In this document: positions 58,322-64,000 of the stretch, in pieces
How the letters are laid out: each line of letters begins with the position of its first letter
How positions within the stretch are numbered: the stretch's first letter is position 1
Source: Caenibius sp. WL
GTDB taxonomy: Bacteria > Pseudomonadota > Alphaproteobacteria > Sphingomonadales > Sphingomonadaceae
DNA: 64,000 nucleotides
Assembly: GCF_019803445.1 (NCBI RefSeq)
Contig: NZ_CP081844.1
Span: 3,050,501-3,114,500, forward strand
Direction of reading: 5' to 3'
Notes under the pieces: model-generated
The model's input: only the letters and a program-made list of their open reading frames with translations
Told to the model about the DNA's origin: nothing
The model's database searches: none
Made by a program: the position numbers and the translations under genes

Positions 58322-58455
58322 ACGCCGCCGCCCACGAAACGGCGGAGCCGGCGTAAAGCCAGCCCCGCCCCCTTTCCGGCCCCGCGTGACGAGACGGGCC
58401 GAGGCGGGCCAGCACTCCCGCCTCAAGGCCCAGGGGCCGGCCATTGCGCGCCTTG

Positions 58456-59544
58456 TCAGGCCACCGCCCGCACCGGCGGCGTATCGCCCGCTTTCGCGGT
58501 GATGTGCGTACCATTCACCCGTTTGTGGAATTCCGCTGCCCGTTCGCGCGGGTTGTAGAACTGCTTGTACCAGATGCGTTCCTTATGGAACGGGCCATCA
58601 TCGGGAATCTGCAGGATATTGATCGCCGGCTCCTTGTACTTCCACAGTTCGAAATCCTGCGCGAAAGCGGCCAGCCCCGCTTCGTGATAGGCCCGTGCGA
58701 TGGCCGCTTCTTCACGCGTCGGCTCGTGATTTTCAGCCGTTTTCGCCATCACCGCGAACCATACGCGCACTTCGCCATCTTCGACCGGCGTGTTGCAGAT
58801 CATCATCAGCGAAGGATGCTTACCTTCCATGCGCGACAGCAGAATGCCCGGCCCGGTGTACCAGGTGTCGGTTTCCAGCAGCGCATCGCCATCCACCAAC
58901 GTGCGGTGGCCCGAACCGAAGCGCTGGCGCATGATGTGTCCGGCGAATTCGTTCTCGAAATAGGCATGGCCCATGCTGCCGTGCACCGGCGTGAAATGGC
59001 CGAAATCGGTCATGTTATCGACGATTTCCTGCGGGTGGATGGGCAGTGTCCCCAGATGATCCACCTGCCAGCGGACCCAGCCCTGTTCGGTCTGGTCGTA
59101 TTCGGCGAACGTGGGCAGATCGAAATCGGGAGCGCCGCCTTCCATGTCGTGCCACATCCAGATGCAGCCTGCCCGTTCGACCACCTTGTGCGATTTGATG
59201 CAGGCCGCCTTGGGAATGCCGCGAGTGGAATAAGGGATATCGTCGCACTGCCCCTCGGGCGTGAAGCGCCAGCCATGCGCCGGGCACCGGATCGAATCCC
59301 CTTCGATCCGCGTCCCGTCCTTCACCACGTAGGAGGTGGTGTTGCGGGCGATGTTGACTTTCATGTGCGGGCAATAGGCATCGAGCAGCACCACCCGCCC
59401 GCTCTTGCCGCGATAGAGCGCCATTTCCTTGCCGAAGAAGCGCACCGGTTGCGGTTCCTGCGTCACTTCATCGGCAATCGCGATCATGAACCACCCACGG
59501 GGAAATGCCAGTTCGCCCAAGCCATATTCAGCAGTCGTTGCCAT
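58456..59544 (-). CDS. kshA: 3-Ketosteroid 9-alpha-hydroxylase oxygenase subunit
   Basis: This 362-residue Rieske oxygenase has the [2Fe-2S] ligands Cys58 and His60 (YCPHMK) and Cys87 and His90 (CPAHGW). The mononuclear iron histidines are His183 and His188 in the VDNMTDFGHFTPVHGS block. The carboxylate ligand probably lies in FAQDFELWKYK. The ARGW-like start (FPRGWFMIAIADE) and PQEIVDNMTDFGHFTPVHG match KshA. With KstD it makes the 9-alpha-hydroxy-1,4-diene that opens ring B. The reductase KshB is not encoded in the window. Confidence 0.9.
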   Translation of the reverse strand: MATTAEYGLGELAFPRGWFMIAIADEVTQEPQPVRFFGKEMALYRGKSGRVVLLDAYCPHMKVNIARNTTSYVVKDGTRIEGDSIRCPAHGWRFTPEGQCDDIPYSTRGIPKAACIKSHKVVERAGCIWMWHDMEGGAPDFDLPTFAEYDQTEQGWVRWQVDHLGTLPIHPQEIVDNMTDFGHFTPVHGSMGHAYFENEFAGHIMRQRFGSGHRTLVDGDALLETDTWYTGPGILLSRMEGKHPSLMMICNTPVEDGEVRVWFAVMAKTAENHEPTREEAAIARAYHEAGLAAFAQDFELWKYKEPAINILQIPDDGPFHKERIWYKQFYNPRERAAEFHKRVNGTHITAKAGDTPPVRAVA

Positions 59545-59567
59545 AATACCTCTCCTTGAATGGCGGA

Positions 59568-60761
59568 TCAGATGAAACTGTCGGTGTTGGGGCCGCCCAG
59601 CATCACGCCGCCGACATTGCGGCCCACGGTGTTGGGGTTGTTGGCCACATGCGTGCGCCCGGCATGGATATCGCAGAACGCCCGCGCGATCGGATTGCCG
59701 CGATAGATCGCTTCCGCGCCGCTCAGGAAGAACAGGCGGCTGATCAGCGCGCAGCAGCGGCTGGAAATCTGCGCCGACTGGAAGCGGAAGCGCAGCCGGG
59801 TTTCGAGATCGGCGGATTCGCCTGCCCGCGCATGGTCGTTCAGCACGCCGAAATTGCGGAACAGGATGGTCTTCATCTCATCGATCGCAGACTGGGTTTC
59901 GGCGATCAGTACCTGCACGTCGGGATCGCCGGCGGCGCTGGCGAAGCTGTTGTTGCTCCTGCGCCGCGCGCCCGTTTCGAGAAACACGTCGAGCGCGCCC
60001 TGCAACGCCCCAATGGATGAAGACGACACCGCGCGGACGAACACCTGCCCGAACGGCAGCTTGTAGAGCCGCGCGGGATTGGCCTTGGCGCCCGGGCTCG
60101 TCAGCGCGAACCCATCCTTGGAACGGTGTGTGCGATAGGCGGGGACGAACGCATCGGATACTGTCACGTCCTGGCTGCCCGTGCCGCCGAGACCGATCGT
60201 GTTCCAGATCGGCAGGACTTGGAAATCCGCCCGTGGGACGAGGAAAGTCAGGAAATCGGGTTGGCCGGTTTCCGGATCGGGCACCAGCCCGCCCAGAAAC
60301 GCCCATTCGCAATGATCGATGCCGCTGGAAAAGCCCCAGCGCCCGCTGATCCGGTATCCGCCTTCGACCGGAGTCACCTCCGCGCGCGGCATATAGGAGG
60401 AGGAGATCAGCGTCGTCGGGTCTTCGCCCCAGACATCTTCCTGCGCCTGCGGGTCGAACAGCGCCAGTTGCCAGTTATGGACGGCCACCACACCGAGCAC
60501 CCAGGCCGAGGACATGCAGCCTTCGGCAAGCTTCATCTGGACTTCGTAGAAAACCTCCGGGTCCATTTCGTAGCCGCCGTAGCGCCTGGGCTGGAGTATC
60601 TTGAAGAAATCGGCCGTCTGGAAATCGGCGATGGTCGCATCCGGCACCTTGTTTTCCGCTTCGCACTGATCGGCGCGGGCGCGCAAGGTGGGCACCAGCG
60701 CGGCGGCGCGGGCGACCAGATCGGCCGGACTGGGCGTATCAATCTTCGGGGCAAGGCTCAT
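59568..60761 (-). CDS. hsaA: HsaA-like flavin-dependent 3-HSA hydroxylase
   Basis: This 397-residue flavin hydroxylase is homologous to the one at 10324, with LQPRRYGGYEMDPEVFYEVQ near residue 55. It also has YRISGRWGFSSGIDHCEWAF near 140, IGLGGTGSQDVTVSDAFVPA near 195 and the C-terminal AGRTHVANNPNTVGRNV. It lies 23 bases after the end of kshA on the same strand and 20 bases before the end of an HsaC homologue. kshA-hsaA-hsaC order gives the ring A/B steps from 9-alpha-hydroxylation to catechol cleavage. The reductase HsaB is missing here. Confidence 0.88.
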   Translation of the reverse strand: MSLAPKIDTPSPADLVARAAALVPTLRARADQCEAENKVPDATIADFQTADFFKILQPRRYGGYEMDPEVFYEVQMKLAEGCMSSAWVLGVVAVHNWQLALFDPQAQEDVWGEDPTTLISSSYMPRAEVTPVEGGYRISGRWGFSSGIDHCEWAFLGGLVPDPETGQPDFLTFLVPRADFQVLPIWNTIGLGGTGSQDVTVSDAFVPAYRTHRSKDGFALTSPGAKANPARLYKLPFGQVFVRAVSSSSIGALQGALDVFLETGARRRSNNSFASAAGDPDVQVLIAETQSAIDEMKTILFRNFGVLNDHARAGESADLETRLRFRFQSAQISSRCCALISRLFFLSGAEAIYRGNPIARAFCDIHAGRTHVANNPNTVGRNVGGVMLGGPNTDSFI

Positions 60762-60781
60762 GAGCCGTCTCCTTTTTTCGT

Positions 60782-61708
60782 TCAGGCCGCGCTGGCCATG
60801 GGATGTTGCTGGTGTTCATCGGCGCCGAAGCCGATGCTGAAATCGTGGCCCCACAGGCTGACCGACGTGCTTTCGAACACGGTGTGGCGATCCCAATCGA
60901 TCATCCGCCCGCCGAACCCGTATTCCAACGCAAAGCCGCCCGGCGTCGCCATATAGAAACTGGTCATGTGATCGTTGGTGTGCTTGCCCAGTGTCGCCAT
61001 CATCCGGGTGCCGGCGGCGCGGGCGCGGTCCATCGCATGGCCGACTTCATCCATCGTCGGCACTTCGACCATCAGATGCACGCATCCCGCAGGCACTTCC
61101 CCTTCGAACAGGGCAAGCGAATGATGCCGGGCGTTGCCGCAATGCATGAATTCGATGCGCTGCTCCGGCCCTTCCACGCCTTGCGGGCGATGGATCATGA
61201 AATCGGCCATGCCGAAACCCAGCACATCGATCATGAAGGCCCGCGTTTCCGCGAAGTTCGGCGCGGGCAACACGACATGGCCGTAGCCCATGTCCCCGGT
61301 CACGAAACCGGGCACGCCCGCAGGCGACACGAAGCGATCGAAATGCGAAGTATAGCCCAGCACCAGTTCGTGCCGGTTGCCCGATGGATCGAGGAACCAC
61401 ACCATATCGACCGCATGGCGCAGAGCGCGCTCCTCAGCCGTCGCCGGGTGGCAAGCCACACCTTTCCGCTTCAGTTCGGCCAGCCCGGCGGCAAATTGCG
61501 CCTCGGTCCGGATTTCCCAGCCGCTGGCGAAGTACCGGTCCTGCCTATCGTGCCGGATAAACAGTCGCCCCGCCCGTTCGTCCATACGGAGCGCGAGACC
61601 GCCCGGCACGGGGTGTGCGGAAAAGCCGGCCACATCCTCACCGAAGCGTTCCCACGCGGCGAGATCGGTGGCGCTGATGACGCTATAAGCCAGTGCCGCA
61701 ATTTCCAT
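60782..61708 (-). CDS. hsaC: HsaC-type 3,4-DHSA extradiol dioxygenase
   Basis: This 308-residue dioxygenase has ligands His144 (GYGHVVL), His211 (GCVHLMVEV) and Glu262 (FALEYGF), with acid/base His196 (ARHHSLAL). The C-terminal SLWGHDFSIGF ending matches HsaC proteins and makes this the closest HsaC homologue in the window. It should cleave the ring-A catechol between C4 and C5. It is the first gene of a minus operon hsaC-hsaA-kshA. Confidence 0.9.
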   Translation of the reverse strand: MEIAALAYSVISATDLAAWERFGEDVAGFSAHPVPGGLALRMDERAGRLFIRHDRQDRYFASGWEIRTEAQFAAGLAELKRKGVACHPATAEERALRHAVDMVWFLDPSGNRHELVLGYTSHFDRFVSPAGVPGFVTGDMGYGHVVLPAPNFAETRAFMIDVLGFGMADFMIHRPQGVEGPEQRIEFMHCGNARHHSLALFEGEVPAGCVHLMVEVPTMDEVGHAMDRARAAGTRMMATLGKHTNDHMTSFYMATPGGFALEYGFGGRMIDWDRHTVFESTSVSLWGHDFSIGFGADEHQQHPMASAA

Positions 61709-61855
61709 GACGCAACCTTCCTTGCGAAACCATGGAAGGCATCATGACCTGCGGGCGGCAACGTGAAATTGACTTACATCAAACCGATCCAGAGATCGCG
61801 AAAATCTGCGCCATCAATCAACGAATACGCGATACCATATCAACAAAAGTCATGA

Positions 61856-61869
61856 TATTGCGTACAATA
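61856..61869. promoter_or_regulatory. Palindrome upstream of the hsaC-hsaA-kshA operon
   Basis: TATTG-CGTA-CAATA is a perfect 5-base-arm palindrome in an AT-rich region between the divergent tails of hsaC (start 61708) and the tandem TetR gene (stop 61907). It could be an operator for the hsaC-led operon. Confidence 0.4.
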
Positions 61870-61906
61870 CTATCTCATTTTCTACGCAAACATTCTCTCA
61901 CCGGCT

Positions 61907-63268
61907 CTACAGCGCAGCTGTAAATCCGCGTAGGAAGATCGCGGCCGCGCGCCGGGCTGCGCCAGCCATTTCGGAGGGGCCAAGCGCTTTGCCTGCCGCG
62001 ACCACCCGCGTGCCCTTGAAAGCCAGCACCAGCGCCTGGCGCGCGTACCATGGCCGGTCGTGCACCCGCACTTTGCCCGCTGTTTCGAGACTGTCGAGCC
62101 ATGCCGTCAACGGTGCGAGCCATGGATTGCGCAGGATCGCATAGACATCGCGCGCCAGTTCGGGATCGCGCCGCATTTCGGCGATGACAGTGCGATGCAA
62201 CAGGATCGAATCGGCACCGCCGAGCACCTGCAGGCTGGCCTGAAGGAAGCGGGCCAGGGCTTCCTCCGCCACTTCCCCCGCTGGCAGCGGCGGCGGCACG
62301 GCATCGGTCAACCGACGTGCCATTGCCCGCATGGCCGCGCCGAACAGCCCCGCCTTGTTGCCGAAATGGCGATAGAGCGTGCCGCGCCCGACGGCAGCCT
62401 CCGCCCCGATCAAGTCGAGACTGGCCCCCTGATAGCCGTTTTCGAGAAAATGGGTGGCTGCCACGTCGAGCAGCTTCGCGATATGCGCAGGTGGCGCATC
62501 CCCGGCAGGCGGGGCGGCGGGCACGGGGAACCGCTGAGCCCCCATATCGTCCATGGCAAGGATGCCATGTCCGAACAACTTGGCCACCCGCCGCGCGGCA
62601 ACATCGCGCTGCGCCGGGGGCGGGCTGGGAAAGCCCATCAGCAAAGCCGGGCTTTCGGACGACAGCGATCCGAACAGAACCGCAAAATCAAGCGGCACAT
62701 GAGCGCTCTCGCCATGCGCCTCGGCGATTGCCTGCAACAAGGCACGGATCGGCTCCAGCCTGTTCGACTGCACATCGTGCATGCTTTCCGCGAAATCGGG
62801 CATCAGCCGCGCGATGCTGATCGTGATCCATGCCGCGCTGAGGAAACCGCCATCGACCGCTGCATCGAGAATGGCGCGGGAAAAGAACGCCAGCCCATCG
62901 TCCGCCGCGCGGGCATCCACCGGCTGTGCGTTCACCCGCGCGGTGAATTCGGTGCCCAGTTCCTCGGCAGCGGCACGGAACAGCGCCTCCTTGTCCGGGA
63001 AATAGCGATAGATCGTTTCCTTGCTGACGCCCGAGGCACGCGCGATCGCATCGATGCTCACCGCGTCGAAACCGCCCGCGACGAATTCGGCCCGGGCCAC
63101 GGCAAGCAAATGGCGCACGCGGGCCGATTGCGGCCCCGATTGCGATGGGGCCTGCGCAGCGCGGGATTCAGGATCTTCCAAAGCGATGGTCGCCTCCATC
63201 ACACGGGCTATAGCAGACCCGCACCCGGTTGCAGCCTGCCCACACCGCTCCATCAACAGGCTATCCAT
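61907..63268 (-). CDS. Tandem TetR-family regulator with two DNA-binding domains
   Basis: This protein of about 450 residues has two TetR-type HTH domains in one chain. The first is near residues 50-100 (FDAVSIDAIARASGVSKETI, then YRYFPDKEALF). The second is near residues 270-315 (YQGASLDLIGAEAAVGRGTL, then YRHFGNKAGLF). Each is followed by a ligand-binding-like helical part. Normal TetR proteins have about 200 residues and one HTH. The start is uncertain: ATG at 63268 is the most upstream good codon, and ATG at 63199 (MEATIALEDPES) is also possible; neither has a clear ribosome binding site. A strong palindromic operator lies just upstream. Confidence 0.82.
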   Translation of the reverse strand: MDSLLMERCGQAATGCGSAIARVMEATIALEDPESRAAQAPSQSGPQSARVRHLLAVARAEFVAGGFDAVSIDAIARASGVSKETIYRYFPDKEALFRAAAEELGTEFTARVNAQPVDARAADDGLAFFSRAILDAAVDGGFLSAAWITISIARLMPDFAESMHDVQSNRLEPIRALLQAIAEAHGESAHVPLDFAVLFGSLSSESPALLMGFPSPPPAQRDVAARRVAKLFGHGILAMDDMGAQRFPVPAAPPAGDAPPAHIAKLLDVAATHFLENGYQGASLDLIGAEAAVGRGTLYRHFGNKAGLFGAAMRAMARRLTDAVPPPLPAGEVAEEALARFLQASLQVLGGADSILLHRTVIAEMRRDPELARDVYAILRNPWLAPLTAWLDSLETAGKVRVHDRPWYARQALVLAFKGTRVVAAGKALGPSEMAGAARRAAAIFLRGFTAAL

Positions 63269-63290
63269 AGCCAAGCATGGCGCGAATGTC

Positions 63291-63325
63291 TTGACAAAAA
63301 TCGAACGGTGGGATACCGTTCGATT
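63291..63325 (+). promoter_or_regulatory. Promoter with a 27-bp perfect-arm TetR-type operator
   Basis: TTGACA (63291-63296) and TACCGT (63314-63319) are 17 bases apart. Between and over them lie the arms AATCGAACGGT (63299-63309) and ACCGTTCGATT (63315-63325), exact inverted copies with a five-base spacer. The site is 195 bases before the Coq4-like gene at 63520 and just upstream of the tandem TetR gene, so it probably controls both. Confidence 0.75.
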
Positions 63326-63519
63326 ACAGAACCGATAAAGTCAGGCGCCAAATGGGCGCGATAGCCAGGCCGAACCCCGATATCGCAAGTGGGAAACGGC
63401 GGCGTTATCGCATATCCTTGCCACACGGCTGACCGCATCGTTCAACCGGCGCCCCGCACACAGGCTTTCGGGCCAAACCGGGCAGCACCGCGATGGCGCA
63501 AGTTTCGGGAGAGTATTCG

Positions 63520-64000
63520 ATGGCCGATGACGTACCTTACCTGTTTCGCGGCGTGATGCCGGTGGAGACACCCAGCAGCGTGCTGGTGTCATCCTCCAAA
63601 TATCTCAACAATCCGCGCCTGCGCGAATGGCTGGCGATGATCCTCCTGCGCCGCAACGGGCCGGACATGCCCCCGCCAGCGGAAATGTACGAGTTCATGG
63701 GCATTCTCGACGAACTGCGCGATTACGACCGGATCGAACAGATGATCACGGACGAACGCAAAGTGAACCCGGAATTCGACGCGTGGTTTGCCGAAGGATT
63801 CCATTCCACCTACACCATCGAGGATTTCCGGCAGTACGATCCCGGCTCGCTCGGCGGCATTTTCTATACCTGGATCACCGAAGGCGATTACGAGATCCAG
63901 ATCACCCCGTGGCAGGAGCCCAAGACGCAACTGGAATTCTACAATTTGCGTGCCGGGCAGACGCACGATTTCGAACACATCCTGACCGGCGGCGGCTTCA
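63520..64000 (+). CDS. Coq4-family protein, N-terminal part (runs off the right edge)
   Basis: The first 160 codons are visible; the gene continues past the window. It starts MADDVPYLFRGVMPVETPSS after a CGGGAGAG site. Clear similarity to the gene at 54331 includes SSSKYLNNPRLREWL near residue 24 and the metal-binding THDFEHILTGGGF near 148-160. The glutamate of the HDxxHx11E motif lies beyond the edge. The upstream operator and the tandem TetR gene suggest it is inducible, which would be unusual for a quinone-synthesis gene. Confidence 0.8.
   Translation, partial: MADDVPYLFRGVMPVETPSSVLVSSSKYLNNPRLREWLAMILLRRNGPDMPPPAEMYEFMGILDELRDYDRIEQMITDERKVNPEFDAWFAEGFHSTYTIEDFRQYDPGSLGGIFYTWITEGDYEIQITPWQEPKTQLEFYNLRAGQTHDFEHILTGGGF

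Noticed and set aside
1-64000. tRNA, rRNA or known riboswitch genes
   Set aside because: Reading both strands by eye gave no cloverleaf, rRNA segment or riboswitch core in the intergenic gaps. A dedicated search could still find small RNAs.

Overview
The window looks like chromosomal DNA of a sphingomonad alphaproteobacterium of the Novosphingobium/Caenibius/Sphingomonas type. The DNA is GC-rich, and a large TonB-dependent receptor is present. A small helix-turn-helix protein of a kind I associate with sphingomonads sits next to repeated inverted CCTTCGACAAGCTCAGGATG-type elements. Nearly every gene belongs to aerobic steroid catabolism. The gene content recalls the estradiol- and testosterone-degrading strain Novosphingobium (Caenibius) tardaugens, but this identification is from memory and was not searched.

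Layout. (1) 1-10.2 kb, minus strand: a C/D-ring degradation operon matching the actinobacterial KstR2-regulon gene set. It holds ipdA, ipdB, ipdC, echA20, a second crotonase, an Ltp/DUF35 pair, two acyl-CoA dehydrogenases, the start of a thiolase, an extradiol dioxygenase and an SDR. (2) 10.3-17.7 kb, plus strand: a divergent operon with an HsaA-like hydroxylase, an HsaD-like C-C hydrolase, an HsaE-like hydratase, a SnoaL-like protein, a steroid-dehydrogenase-type flavoprotein, an SDR, an SRPBCC protein and an aldo-keto reductase. (3) 17.7-26 kb: a mixed region with repeats, hypothetical and housekeeping-like genes, the TonB receptor, an acid phosphatase and an epoxide hydrolase. (4) 26-43 kb: two divergent operons that look like the edc estrogen cluster. 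The minus arm has a MaoC pair, an acyl-CoA dehydrogenase, a fused indolepyruvate:ferredoxin oxidoreductase (EdcC type), a small VOC protein and an extradiol dioxygenase (EdcB type). The plus arm has an acyl-CoA dehydrogenase, SDR, HMG-CoA-synthase-like/DUF35 fusion, thiolase, two crotonases, MaoC/Ltp2/DUF35 and a cytochrome P450 (EdcA type). A convergent TetR gene follows. (5) 43-64 kb: androgen A/B-ring genes (kstD, kshA, a second HsaA/HsaC pair), several SDRs, a GMC oxidoreductase, an old-yellow-enzyme, two Coq4-family genes, an amidohydrolase, and AraC, Lrp and tandem-TetR regulators.

How the genes may work together (inference). The P450 would make a catechol from estrone and the EdcB-type dioxygenase would open ring A. 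The EdcC-type oxidoreductase would convert the resulting 2-oxo acid to a CoA thioester. The beta-oxidation and retro-aldol enzymes of both arms would then shorten the chain. Androgens would enter through KstD and KshA, then HsaA, HsaC and HsaD. Both routes should converge on the indanedione propionate intermediate, which the ipd block at 1-10 kb would open and degrade.

The best regulatory signal is a motif of the form AGTACYGKYRKTTTC. It occurs at both divergent edc promoters and upstream of the TetR gene, which suggests one repressor controls the whole module.
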